This document shows positions 35,001-47,337 of a stretch of DNA of 64,000 nt, one piece after another. The stretch is from assembly GCA_965649825.1 (NCBI GenBank), contig OZ287706.1:124001-188000 (forward strand). Direction: 5' to 3'. The stretch comes from Penicillus capitatus. Taxonomy: Eukaryota; Chlorophyta. Below the pieces are notes generated by a model. The model made no database searches, had not been told where the DNA came from, and saw only the letters and a list, made by a program, of their open reading frames with translations. A program made the translations under genes and the position numbers. Position 1 is the first letter of the stretch, and the number at the start of each line of letters is the position of its first letter.

Positions 35001-38000
35001 CAGATCCAGTTGCATACGTCGGAATTGGAATGCTATTTCTCGGCCCTGTCGCTTTGTGAGCTCTCCCAAGTGGTGGATAGTTTTACTGAGGTGCAGAGCG
35101 TATTGTCTGAGCTCTATCATGCCTTGATCCATTCCAGAGAGGACGGACATGGGCACGATGCTGATCACAGAGTTGTGCACTCTCACTCTTTTGCGCTGTG
35201 TGTGAGAATCTCTGTTGTGATAGAAATCGAATGCCTCGGTTAGAGATGTCTCCTCGACCATGGAGCTCTCTCTCCGCATTCCGGTTCTCTCCGTGAGTTT
35301 CGCCCAAGTCTTTTCTTTCGACGCAGACGTCACATCACCTCATCTCCGACTGGGTCACATCACCATTCACATGCTCGAAGCAAGCATAACGTCCCAATGG
35401 GTGCCTCTATCTCACCTCCTCCTCTCGACATGTGTCCAGGTCATCACCGTGGCAGAGGATCACAGAACGGAAGTCGATTTCCTGATTCGGAGAATGGAGG
35501 TGGTGTTGGACAACATCCTTGGGCACACGGCATTGCGAGCTGGAGCACCGTCTCTTCCCCTGCCGTTCACGATTCTGAGACCGATGCCCGCCGCTCTGAT
35601 CCCCACACTGATGACGAAGCGTAAGACGAAGCTCAGAACCTTCCAGGCATGGCGAAAATGCGTCAAAGAAAAACAGAAGCGTCGCCTGTCGCGTCCTTGG
35701 GCAGATGAGGGTCTTTTCAATCAGCTTCAGCTGTCGGGTCATGTTCTGATCTCGGAGAATGCCATGTCTGTCTCAGTGATGACGACGTTTCTCGTCCTGT
35801 CTGTGGACAATCAGATGGTGGATGCTTGTGTGGCCTATTATGAGGAGGTCGTCAAATGCAGCGAGCAATTTCATCTGGACATGCAAGAGCTGAGAAAAGA
35901 CGCGATGGGTGTGGGACAGCGACCTGCACTGCCGTTTCAGGAAACGCGGACGTTGCAGCGAAGGGATACCGAAACGGAGCGGCAGAGATTTGTCCTACAT
36001 GGAGATTTTGGCCTTGGCTGCGTTCGTATGTGCTGCAGTGTCGATGGCAAACGGCTCTCGACGATCTCGGCCACCAATGCCAAAGGACGCGTCGAGTATC
36101 AGGGCGGCCAGATGAACTCGCAGCAAGCGACCCTCAGAATCGAAGACACCCTTGTATGGTCCCTCTCTCACTTCTCACACAAATGAGATGATGTGACTGC
36201 TTCGAACGGTGACAGGTGATCGATCATCTGGCTCAGTCGCCGCTCTACAAGATCATCCTGGATGGTAATATTGATGAGAAGAGTGACTGTCTGGACGAGA
36301 CCTGTCAAATCAACATCTCCTATGAATCCAGTGGTGTGACCTCTCTTCGGAGCAGATGATGTCATACGATGCATGGATGGGTGTCTCTAGTGCGTTATTC
36401 CGATGCTCGACCACTGCACATGTCCTCTGTCGATAACCCAGAAGCTTCTGTCATCGATCAAGCCTCCGTCTGTGGCGTACGTTGTCTTTCTGTCGTTTTC
36501 GTGTTTTCTCAGTGATGTGACTGGTAGATGGGGCTGCAGAGTCGAAGTACAATAAAGGCGACGTGTTCTCGAATGCGGATGGTTTTGATCGCACGTTTCA
36601 TCAAAGACCTGGATCACTTTTTCAATTTGGCCGTCTTGCAGTACTTTGCTGAACCGCCTAACCACAGAGGAACAGACAATGCGATGACGTTCACTGTCGA
36701 AGTGGACATCCATCACTACCGTCTCGTCATTCCCCGTTTCTCATGGTCACACGATCTCTACGCCCTCATTGGCACAAAAGTGACCACAGACGATCATGTG
36801 CGAGAAAACAGAGATGGCATTCCTGTAGGCACGTCTTCTGCTGCCAGCATCTCCCAACTTCATTGCACATGTGATGGACTCTTTGACGACGTTGATGCCC
36901 AAGACGACGGCATTGAGCTTTGATGGATTCTGGAAAGACATGCTGGAAATGTTCACCGGTGATCTCGAAACGCATTCGCCGCATCGCCGCCGCCGTCTTG
37001 CCTCTGAATTCGGTGCCGCGAATGATCCCCAGTTTTCATCCCTGCCCGAAGACGCCGGCAGAATTCTGATCCAATTTGAGAAGGCGTATCTGGAATGGTG
37101 TCATCGATTCTCCCCGGACGTCACTCTGAGAAGACGCGTTCTGGACGGCGGCGACATCGCTGTCGTCAAACACGGCATCGACATCGAGGTAACCTTCAAT
37201 AAAGACCCGATCCAAATCCAGAAGCGAGTCATCTGGCTGGCATAGGTCCTCTGTCCCTCCGCGCGTTGTGTCATGGGCGATGCACAGTTTTCATTGCTGA
37301 TGGACGCTATCTCACAGAACTACCAAGAACCAAGCTCGTTTACACAGGAAGAACCCGCTGCTGTTCGACCAGGCCATCCTCTGCCAATGGCATCGTCGCC
37401 GCCAGAGGCACTCGGTATTCTGGACACCGAAGTGCCGACACTCAACGTCCATGTGCACTTCGCCGAATGCGCCTTCCTCTTCGAATCACCCGTTCCGCAC
37501 TCTTCTGACCCCGAGATGCTGTGCAAGGGCAAAAGAGAGGCAGAAATGTTCTTGGACGATGCCACTGTGACCTACAAAACATACGATACAGGATCCAGTC
37601 GAGTACAGATCGTTTCCAAAGGCGTCCTGCTAAACGACGCCCGACGGATCTCTGACGATGGCACCTGTGTGACCGTCCTGACGATCGATCCTGTTCGTAG
37701 CGGAGATGGCAGTCACTTAAACAGAATCGCCTCAGAGACGCAGACCAGGTGGAGAAAAGTGTGGGAGACACTCAGACCTCGTGAAGCCGCTCAGCGTCCA
37801 TCATCTACAGACCACAGTCATGAAGATGCCTTCTCCAGGGCGTCCGGATTCGTGTTCGATTTCATTATCCAGCAGAGGGAAGCATCTGTCGTTTCGGGAC
37901 CAATGGTGATGGAGATGACGTTTCTCGAAGCAGCTGTCGTCTGGCCGTACTTTCGAGATCTCTCGCTCGTTGACAAGATAGCTGAGATCTTTCGACGGCA

Positions 38001-41000
38001 TTACACGCGACCGAGCTGTTTGGCACATCCGGAGAATGCGGACTGCGATGAATGGACCTATATCAATTGCATCTTTAAGCGATCCAAGCTCTTCGTCCCG
38101 CTGTACATAAACCATGTGCTCCGCAATCACAGCCCAAGACAATTCAATCGCTGCATAGCAGGTCAGCCGGCTTCTCACTCTTTCTGTGTGATGAGTGGCG
38201 GTCGCTGTCAGGATTTGAAGGATTTGAGTTTGGATGGGAGAATCTGCGATTTCTGTATTACTGGGGTGGAGATGGCGTGACCCGTACGAAGATCGATCTG
38301 CTCAGTTTTGCCGCCAAGTTGCATGTTGATGCGAAAGAGGAGCCCAAAGAATGTCTCGTGCCATTTGCCGGTAGCGTGGATATCCAGCAGAAGACACCAA
38401 AGATGCATGGAGCAAAAGAAATGACATCGATCACGTTTCGTTTCTCCGATATCTGTCTCGTTGCTCGACTGACCCAAGCCGAGATCATTCGAAACTGTGC
38501 CTGCAAACTGCAGTCCGTCATGGAGAAGGAATATCCGCAGACATCGTCTCCAAGCACAGTGACCTTCCGACCGAGCCAGTTCGACAGTGAGCTGCGGGGA
38601 CGGAGTGTTAAGATCCAATTGGAGGATGATCGCGAATCCTGGCACACAGATATTGTCTGCACAGCTGCGGTGACGGACTGCTCTGCGCATTATCGCATTG
38701 AGCAACGCGCACAGCGCAGTCCCCCTCAGGCCAATGCAAATTTCAGCGGTGCACTACAGGTATGCATCTCTTCTACTGCAAAAGAGTGAGATATCCGTCT
38801 ATGTGAGTGAGAATTGTTATTAGGTGGACTATATGAACAGCGCCTTGGACGCTTTGGATCCTTTTATTGAGAGCTGGCCATTCTCTTTCGAATGCGTGGA
38901 CAATGGTGTTCGCAAATCGCTGACGGTGGTTTCGCCCGATCGCATGAACATTCTGGCAACGCCTGCAGTGATCACGCCTCTGGCAGAGATGATCGCCTTT
39001 GTCAAGAAGTGCTCGACGGCTGGGCCCTTTGCACAGCTGTCAACGTCGAGCACAGCAGAGAGCTATATCGTGCAACAGCAGCTGCAGATGGAGCCATGTG
39101 GAAAATACAGATTGATGAATCTCTCTGGACTGCCGTTGAATTACTGGGTGGAACAGGAAGGAGTGAACCCCACTGAGCGCTTCTCTGTTATGGATGGCGA
39201 AACGATCTATCTAGCCGTGACGCCAGTCGCCAAAGCAGTTTTGCTCCCACATGCCAATACAAGAGTGAGACATAAAGAGTGAGATTTTGGCCTTCTCTAT
39301 GAAATGCATGCACTTCAGGTTCGCACAGAGACGATCTGTATGCTATTTGCTGGAAACTGGAATGCCTTGGAAGATATTGTGGTGGACAAGGTCGGCAAAT
39401 ACGCCTACAAACTGAAGTCGCCGATGGAGAACGCACATGCCCATGTCATTATTGATGTGACCGTCGACGGTTACACCAAAGTGCATCCGCGTCTAAAAGT
39501 GTGAGAGATGATACATCACCAGCCATGTCTTTCTAGGAGATCTCTGTTCACTCAATCTTCAGAGTGCATAACAAGACGGAGATGAAGCTCAAGCTCTTTG
39601 CTAACTTTATCTGGCGGGATGAAACGGAAGGCGATGCGGAAGGCGACGCCAAAGCCAAAGTACAGCGAGAGACAATACCTTCCCGCGGTTACCTCGGTTC
39701 CACAAAGCAATCCTATCTACCCATCAGTGCCAGCTCCCGTGTTATGCTCTACCTCAAAGTGGCTGGATACAGAAAAGCAGAGAAACATGTCATCCGTATT
39801 GAAGGCTCCGGAAAGAAGCTCATGACGCAACAGGGACTCTACACCTGTCCTGCCTACAAGAATAACACTCTGCCCTTCAATTGCTGTCTGGAAGTGCAAG
39901 AGACAGTGGTCAAGATGCAGGATCCGACATTGCATGGCATGCAGACAGAGGTCTGCGAGTACTCCTTGATTTTTTATCCCACGCTGACGATCCAGAACCT
40001 CCTTCCCATTTTCATCGAGGGCGATCTCACACTTTCTCCTTCCGATCCGAACACGCGTCCTATACACGTCGAAGAAGGAGAGGCCGTGCCCGTCCATGAC
40101 TTCGATCTGACGAAGACCGTCAAATGGAAGGCGCATTTTCATGGATTTGAGACCGCTATGCCTCTGGACCTGAAACCGAGTCCCAAAGCCAAGCATCAGA
40201 TGTCGACGGTCGATCGTCGCGTGCGATTTCATCCAACAAACCGTGGCTTCATGTTGGGGAACCATTTCCTGCATCTGAAGCATCTGGAGCTGACGCTCAG
40301 AGAGAGTTACATCGGCATGAGTGGCGCACGGAAGGTCACGCTTTTCTGTCCTTACTGGATTCTGAATAAGACAGAGAAGGAGATTCTGATCAAGGATCGA
40401 AAATCGAATTTTGTTCCGCACGTAACAGCACGACCGCTGACGTTTGAAGACGACTGGTCGCCCGTTTTGTTTAGCACCTCCCGATCGACCGCCTACATCG
40501 CCGTCTCTTACAAATCGTGGTCCAAGACGATCTACCTCAATTCTGTCGGCTTCAAAGATTCTGTTTTCGTTCTGGCGCCGTGTGAGGCAGAGGAGGAAGA
40601 GAACGCAGAGATCGTTTTTCCTCATGGAGTGGTCACGAGAGAACACGTTTTCAAATCCTTTACACAGCTTCTGTCGCCTGGATCCGCGACCGAGGAGAGA
40701 GAACTGCCCAGAACGACGAGCAAGGAGGAGACCATGTCCGAAGACGAAGACAAACTGCCGCCCGTTTTGAAAAGCAGAGGGCCCCGATTCTCGCGACTGG
40801 ATTTTTCGATCTCCGTTCATCTGGGCCCCGGCGACTTCGATCTGGTCAAGGTTTTGAGAATCTGTCCGCGCTATGTCCTCTACAATCATTCGACAGAAAG
40901 ACTGCAGATCGGGCAGAAAGGCACGAAGAGTGATATCTTGATCGATCCAGGAACGCACATCGATTACTACTGGCAGGATTCTGAAGCACCGCAGGAGATC

Positions 41001-44000
41001 TGTGTACGACCATCCAATGCGGCATGGTGCTACTCCGGAGGATTTCGTCTAGACGAGGTCAACGATTTTGGCCTCCGAATTCGAAACGCCAGATATCCAG
41101 GGATGTATCGAATCTTCCAAGTCGATGTGTCCTTCAGAGGAGATTCGATGATCTGTACCTTCTCCGAAGACGAAGAGAATCCGCCTTACCGAATCGACAA
41201 TAGGTCAGTGCTCCTGTCTCTCCATACGTCACCCACTGATTCGCCTCGCTGCTGTCAGATGCGCCACCATCAAGATTCAGTTCCGACAGAAGGGTGCCGG
41301 AGCATTGATGTGGGATTCTCTGCATCCAGGCTACGCACGGAACTACGCCTGGGATTATCCTCTTATCCACCACAAGCTCAAAGTGAAGCTGGCGAACGAC
41401 GATTCCAGTCCACAGGATGATACGATCAAGGAGTACAGCTTGGATACGATCAAGGTATGTCTCATAGCATCTATCGATTCCAACGGTGTGCTGCTGTGTA
41501 GACGTACCCAGCCGTGGTGATGAGAAGAAAGACAGTGGCACTGACAGGTCGTATGGCGCGTTTTGACACGACGGATCGAACGAGTCGGGATGTGACGCGA
41601 AGAGGAGAGGGTCGATTAGTCGGCAAGGTGTATGTTCGTGTGCTGGCAGAGGGCCCCACCAGGATCATTCGTTTCTCCGATACCGATGAGAGCGTCGATG
41701 ACAGCACGAACGAACAGGCCTTCGATTTGCTTAAAGCAAAAAAGAGACAGCTAGAAGAAGACATTACCGTTGTGCACAAGTACGTTGCCTGTATGGTCAC
41801 ACATCTGTCACATCAATCACGTCATGCAGTCAGTTGAAGAGGTTTGAAGATAAGTGTGGTCTGGATATGAGTATGATGCGTTCTGGCCTCGTGTCATCGA
41901 GCAATAAGGCATATGGCCGAAGCATTTCGGAAGATCAGACGCATCTCTTCTCCGTCCATTCCTTTGAGCCTGTCGATTCCCGTCCCATGGTTTCCACATC
42001 TTTTGACGAGGCAGTTGAGTCCAGAACAGGAGAGAGTGAGAAACAGGAAGAGACGAAGAGTGCATTCCATCGGTCCTTCTTCAGAAACTTCGTTCGCATC
42101 GCCTCCTTTGGCATCTGGTTCTGCGTATGGCCTCAGATGTGTGTGTCTATGGGGTTGATGCAAATGTGTGACCAGGCTAAAAAGAGTGATACATCGAAGA
42201 TGCCGAATCCGAAGACTGAGATAAGAACGTCCATGGGAACGAGGTCGGCACGGGCTTCTCGATTTGAGTCTGAAGGAATTGTCGTGGAGCACACGCAACC
42301 TGCAGTTCCGTCGCCATTTGAACAAGCGGCATCCACTCGAGTACGTCTGCTCTTTGTTTTCTCACTCTTTTTCAAAAGAGTGATGTCGTTAGGGAGGTGT
42401 GAGTGTGGAAGGGCCGAGTGGAGTGGGCACACCATCGATCGTCCAGAACACCATCAATACTTCATCTGTGCACAAAACGCACATCATGAATATGAAGCTG
42501 GACGAATGGGACGATCCCACTCTTTCAGAACTGTCACATCGCGTTCTCCATCGTCGCCCAACATTGAACGGCGTCTTCGAGGAAGAGAAGAGTGATCACG
42601 ACAGTGGTTACATCGAGAACGATGAGATGCTGGGCGGCGAGCTCATTATCAAAGTCCACGGAGCAAAGGTCTCTCCATTTCTGTCGATTTCTGCAGCTCA
42701 GGCAGTGCCATGCATCACAGAACCTGGGTATGGCTCGAAAGAAGAAGACAAAGCACAAGGCACAGGACTCCGCGACCACAGCCCCGACTCGCTTCTCATC
42801 CAAGAGACGGTTGAACCTCCTGCAGGCAGAGAACGAAGTCTACTGCATTCTCAAATGCGAAGGCAAGGAAGAGCGAACGACTCGTGTGCCAAACAGCTCC
42901 AGGCAAGCACAGCTTTCGATGAAGTATGATCTCACTCTTTTTTTAGAGTGAGATGGGAAGATATCGTGAGCTTTGCTGCCGTCTCTGTTCAGTCCTATCT
43001 CACAGTGACCGTCATGCAGAAGAGACTGCTGACCGATACAGTCTTGGGCGAAGTCTTCATTCCGCTGATCGATATCGATGAACGTGCTCAAATCGATACA
43101 GCAGATTCGCGTTACTACAGCCTGTCACGTCGCAAGGCCTCACAAAGCGTCAGTGGCGAAATCGAACTCTCCATCGGCTGGCGCAGTACACCTCTAGGAA
43201 GACTGACACTCCATGTCAAAGACCTGCAGCACGAGCTGGGCGATCTGGAGGAGCTCTTGGCTATGATTACGGCCAAAGAGAACGCTCGGCAGGAAGTGAC
43301 TCTGCTCTCACAGGTGCATCGGACGCTCAGTGATATGACACATTCGAGATCGTCGAGCACGGGGAAACTGGAGGTCAAGATCATTGAGGCACGGAATCTG
43401 CTGGTTCCGGTCGATCGACTTAAGAGTCTGACCAATGCCGGGGTCTACGCTCGGGTCACATGTGAGCGAGAATCGGGCAAGGGTGTTCCCTTTACGACAG
43501 GCACAGCCAAGAACAGATTGGCACCGTATTGGGAAGAGAGCTTTAAGTTTGAGAATGTGGAGCAGACGGCGAATTTGCTCATTCAGCTCTTCGATGTTCG
43601 GAGAATTCGCACAAACGAGTTCTTGGGACAGGTCAACATCGCCGTCTACAATCTCAGAGTGCGTCCAACACTTACACCTCACACATTTCTCTATGAGTAA
43701 TGTGATGTGACAGGATGGAAAGCCACATTACTGCTGGATACCCCTGAAAGAGAGCCATGAGTTTAAGGACAAGAAAGTCAGCGGAGAGCTGCATCTCCGC
43801 CTTCGATGGCTGCCCAATTCAGCAGGCCTCGTTGATTCAGCTTTCGATGCAGGGATCTCGGTGAACATGTCCTTGGCTGGATTTGGCATCTCCATTATCG
43901 AAGCTTCCGCGACAAAGCTGCCCAGAGAACTGATGCATGTCCTGTTGGATGAGATATCGGTGGAGTACGAACGGCGAGGGCCAGATGAATCGGCACGATT

Positions 44001-46040
44001 GAGACTAAAATCGATGCAGATCGACAATCAGCTCATGACCTCCCTCCATCCCGTTGTCTTTGCGCACAGCAGAATGACTGTCGATGTCAAGAATCAGCCG
44101 CCACCGTCTGAAGACACTCCACAGCTCCCACAAGTCAAACCCGTTCTCGAAGTCCGGCTCGAAAAACTCAACACCAATCCGCTGCTTCTGCACATACGTT
44201 ACTTCACCTTTCTGCTGCAAGAAATCGATCTGGTGCTGGAGGAAGATTTTTTGGACCTCTTGATGCAGTGGTTCGAAGATCTGCCTCTGGAGAAACTGAA
44301 ATTCACTTTTGATGAGAGAAGACGGAAGAAGACGATGACAAAGATCGAGCGCTTCTTGCATAGACTCATGGAGAATCGAGATCTCTCGACAGAGTTCACT
44401 GCATCGAGCCGCCGTGGCGAGAGGTGTTATTTTGAGGTGCTGCATATTCAGCCCATCAAAGTGAATATCACCCTGTTGGCCAGTCCTGCCATTGCTATGG
44501 AGAACCACAGCAAACGATATCGTACGGCCTCGGCTCTGGGTATCAACCTCATGGATCTGACAAACGTTCCGTTCAAAATCAATGCCATGATTATGAAGAA
44601 CGCATTCATGAGGCCGAGAGAAATGATGACGCAGGTGGTGCGGCATATCAAATGGCAGGTGCTGTGTCTAAACTTCCATCAAAGGCATTCTCACACATCT
44701 CACTCTTTTTTATGTTCTTTAGGCGCTCTACGATCTGCATAAGCTTCTGGGAACAGTCGAGTTTATTGGATCGCCTGTACAGCTTGGTAGCAGTCTTATT
44801 GCAGGTGTATTGGCCCATGCGTTTGGTAGAAAAGTGTGACGCTAGTGTGATGTTTAGGTGTGGCCAGTTTCTTCTATGAACCGGCTAAAGGAATTGTCCA
44901 TGGACCGGAGGAGTTTGCCAGAGGAGTGGCCACGGGCACCGTTCACTTGATAAAGAATTCGGTCTACGGTGTGTTCAATACTTTTGGTCATGTGACCGAA
45001 GGAATGGGCAAGACACTGGCGATGCTCTCTTTTGATGATAACTACTACCAGCGATTCCAAAACAAACCACGCACAACAAAAGTGTGATCTCACTCTTTTT
45101 GCCGTTTTGCCAGAGCTTCGACGACAGGATAAGATGATCGAAGGCGCGCGGATGCTGAGTTGGGGATTCGTTCAGGGCATCAGCGGAATCGTTACCGATC
45201 CTGCAGCAGGTGCTGTCGAAGATGGCATCCGAGGTCCGCCTCATCTCATACCTGTCACATCATGTCACACTTTCTTTAGGCTGCGTAAAAGGAATGATGA
45301 CTGGCGTCGTGGGTGTCATCACCAAACCTGCCTCAGGCATTCTGCGTTTCACTGCCAGCATGGCTAGTGGCATTGGCGAGAATATTATGGAAATGGGCGA
45401 TCGGGTCACTCTTTTTCGCTCTTATCTCACTCAAATTTATCCGCGTTCTTTATAGGTGGATCGTGAGCAACGTGTGCGTATTCGGCCTCCGCGAGACTTC
45501 GGCATCCGTGTTGGGGAAGATGTTGCCGAGGCGCAGCTGCAGCTCTGGAAGAAGACATTGACGGAATCTGACGGCGAGAAATTCAAAGACGACGTAGTAC
45601 GCGATTTCGTTCGACAAGACAAACAGGTGCACGTCACATCATCTCACTCTCCCTTCTCATTCCCTCTACAGGTCTTGGTGATCACCGATCAGCACTTAAT
45701 CTTCCTTAACTTCGTGAAACGACGCGTGATCTGGGCATTAGACGCACAGTCGCTTTCAAGCATCGAGTGTGCTGGACTTGACGTGACGATCTATTACACT
45801 CCGGAGCATCGTATGGAGTTCCTTGTTGGACAACTCACGCATTGGCACTTGAAGAAGCGCATTACTTGCCGGACCAGAGAAATGCAGCATCAGCTCCTCG
45901 TCAAAATCAACCATGCTATCCGATGGCATCAGAGAAAGATGAAAGAGGCAGAGACTCCTGCGCCGCCAGCCGATGGATCGACCCTCGACCAAAAGGTCAT
46001 CCATCACTTATTCTCTCCATGCTCCACGAAGAATGTGTGA
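32062..46040 (+). CDS. VPS13: VPS13-family bridge-like lipid-transfer protein, plant-type with two C2 domains
   Basis: Giant lipid-transfer protein of membrane contact sites, about 14 kb with dozens of roughly 50-nt introns. The N-terminal chorein part is LRLLDRLLTGLGNYLLCPRL, then WIERMDVEIPWFWWLRGRKI followed by EITVHGFEVKG (32102-32490, joining over two introns). The SHR-binding/VAB part is at about 40.3-41.2 kb: ARKVTLFCPYWILNKTEKEI, FSRLDFSISVHLGPGDFDLV and ICPRYVLYNHSTERLQIGQK. Two tandem C2-like domains follow, about 42.63-43.09 and 43.36-43.69 kb (TGKLEVKIIEARNLLVPVDR; KNRLAPYWEESFKFENVEQT). The C-terminal ATG2-like part has VASFFYEPAKGIVHGPEEFA, LIKNSVYGVFNTFGHVTEGM and GVVGVITKPASGILRF. 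A PH-like domain closes it (LVITDQHLIFLNFVKRRVIW). C2 domains at this place recall plant VPS13 proteins. The first exon is uncertain: ATG 32062 is a guess, since the frame is only secure from about 32102. Confidence 0.9.
32353..32380. repeat. Intron hairpin, VPS13 intron 2
   Basis: CTCTCACTCATTT (32353-32365) is followed after two bases by AAAGGTGTGAGAG (32368-32380). The arms pair with two mismatches. They fill the middle of a 50-nt intron that is fixed by the joined chorein reading frame. Confidence 0.75.
42362..42383. repeat. Perfect intron palindrome in VPS13 (10-bp arms, 2-nt loop)
   Basis: TCACTCTTTT (42362-42371), loop TC, AAAAGAGTGA (42374-42383). It is in a likely intron near the 3' end of the VPS13 gene and is followed by TGATGTCGTTAG. 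Both arms are members of the shared intron motif family. Confidence 0.85.
42929..42954. repeat. Perfect intron palindrome in VPS13 (10-bp arms, 6-nt T loop)
   Basis: ATCTCACTCT (42929-42938), loop of six T, AGAGTGAGAT (42945-42954). It lies at an exon junction between two C2-coding exons. An acceptor-like TTTTTTTAG falls inside the hairpin, so the exact splice site is unclear. Confidence 0.85.
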
Positions 46041-46058
46041 TGGCAGACGTTGAGAATT

Positions 46059-46565
46059 ATGGACAATGTACCGCCATCGCCTATCATGGCCGAGAGAAAC
46101 GACATTCAGGAGGCCGGCTCTTCTGAACAGATATCCAGCGAGATCGTACCGTCCGTAGACCTGTCTCCTTCTTTTGCCATACCCGAAGCGCCGCTCCTCT
46201 CTGAAGAACTGTCCCTCCGAGGGCAGCACCAAGATGCATCCCTTTCTCCACAGCCCTTTGCAGAAGTTCACGATTCTGGAAGCGGCACTTCGTTGCAACA
46301 GACGCTCAAGACCATGACGGCGCTGCCTGACGCAACTGTTCGGCACTTTGATCGAGCCACCTTGCACAGGACTCTTTGTCAAATTCACGAAATTGTTGAG
46401 ACGCTAATGTACCATACGACAGAAGACGACAGATCACGAACGCCACTGACCCTTATGCGGGATCTGACCCAGATATCGATCCTGAACCAGATGGCCGAAG
46501 TTGAAGATTTGCTCGCTACTTACTCGACCCTTCAGTCTCTATCTCAAGTGTATTTAAGATTATGA
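46059..46565 (+). CDS. Uncharacterised ORF after VPS13 (tail exon or separate small gene)
   Basis: An open frame of about 168 codons in the same frame as the last VPS13 exon. It is separated from that exon only by the stop in GTGTGATGGC (46035 on), which looks like the 5' end of many introns here. It could therefore be a spliced VPS13 tail. It begins MDNVPPSPIMAERNDIQEAG, is Ser/Glu-rich, then has a helical segment: DRATLHRTLCQIHEIVETLM and TLMRDLTQISILNQMAEVED. I do not recognise a family. Its stop overlaps the next possible start (46562) by four bases. Confidence 0.4.
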   Translation: MDNVPPSPIMAERNDIQEAGSSEQISSEIVPSVDLSPSFAIPEAPLLSEELSLRGQHQDASLSPQPFAEVHDSGSGTSLQQTLKTMTALPDATVRHFDRATLHRTLCQIHEIVETLMYHTTEDDRSRTPLTLMRDLTQISILNQMAEVEDLLATYSTLQSLSQVYLRL

Positions 46566-46651
46566 AGAAACGTCACATCAAACTTTGTACGGAACCATTT
46601 GTGTCCATCTCCAAACCGGGCCTTCGGATCTCACGCCTTTCGCTCTCCGCA

Positions 46652-47194
46652 ATGATCTCGAGACGCCTCGTCCATCGCACAACTGTCGAGGCTCTTCGAT
46701 CCCGACCGGTCTCCTCTTGCACACCATGCCACTACCGTCCATCCCTGTCCAGCGCCCGCTCGTCTAAGTCACGCCTCCAACGGTCGACGCCCGTCACCCG
46801 AGTCCTCTCACGGTCACGCGACGACGCCGCCACCGTCGACGACAAAACGGCACTGCCTGGATTTGTGAGAGATATGTGTGACATTGCTCGACTGTAGGGT
46901 TTTGAAGAGGCGTCTTTGCTGGGATGGCATGTCTGCGTCACATCACTCTTTCTCCAAGGGGTCTCACTCTATCCCGCCCTGGCCGATGAACCCTCTAAGC
47001 CGCTCCTTCCTGGTATCGGTCTCGTTCAAGGCACAATACTCATTGCCCCTGTATTGCTCTACACGCTGTTCAGTGTCTATCGAACCGCATTCAATCGAAA
47101 CGCCAAGATCAGCGATTTTCTATTCCTCATCGCCTCGATCGTCATTTTTGGCAACATTCTCTCTGCCCTTGTCCTCAAAGTCCGAATTTTCTGA
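46652..47194 (+). CDS. Predicted plastid (thylakoid) membrane protein, family not recognised
   Basis: From ATG 46652 the N-terminus is rich in Arg and Ser with almost no acidic residues (MISRRLVHRTTVEALRSRPV and onward), like a plastid transit peptide. A putative 33-nt intron (46865-46897, GTGAGA...CTGTAG) keeps the frame. Then comes a hydrophobic segment ending SLYPALADEPSKP, whose A-L-A resembles a thylakoid processing site. Two predicted membrane helices follow: GTILIAPVLLYTLFSVY and ISDFLFLIASIVIFGNILSA. It ends VLKVRIF. An alternative start is ATG 46562. The location beside LHCII and PGRL1 fits a photosynthetic role, but that is inference. Confidence 0.55.
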
Positions 47195-47337
47195 GACGTT
47201 GGCTTTCGGCCGACGGGCGTTAGATTTCATGATGGAACAGATGGGTGCATTTAAAGGTCGCGAGATCTGAGTGTCTGTCGCTGTGTGCAGATCGCCCATT
47301 CGTCTTTTGCGTTTCGCCTCGTGCATTGCCTTCGGGA

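Noticed and set aside
39717-40958. 413-codon open frame on the minus strand
   Set aside because: Exactly antisense to conserved VPS13 exons (SHR-binding part); its own translation has no domain features.
46562-46565. Four-base ATGA overlap between two ORFs, as in bacterial operons
   Set aside because: The surrounding genes are spliced eukaryotic genes and the later ATG at 46652 is an equally good start, so the overlap is probably accidental.
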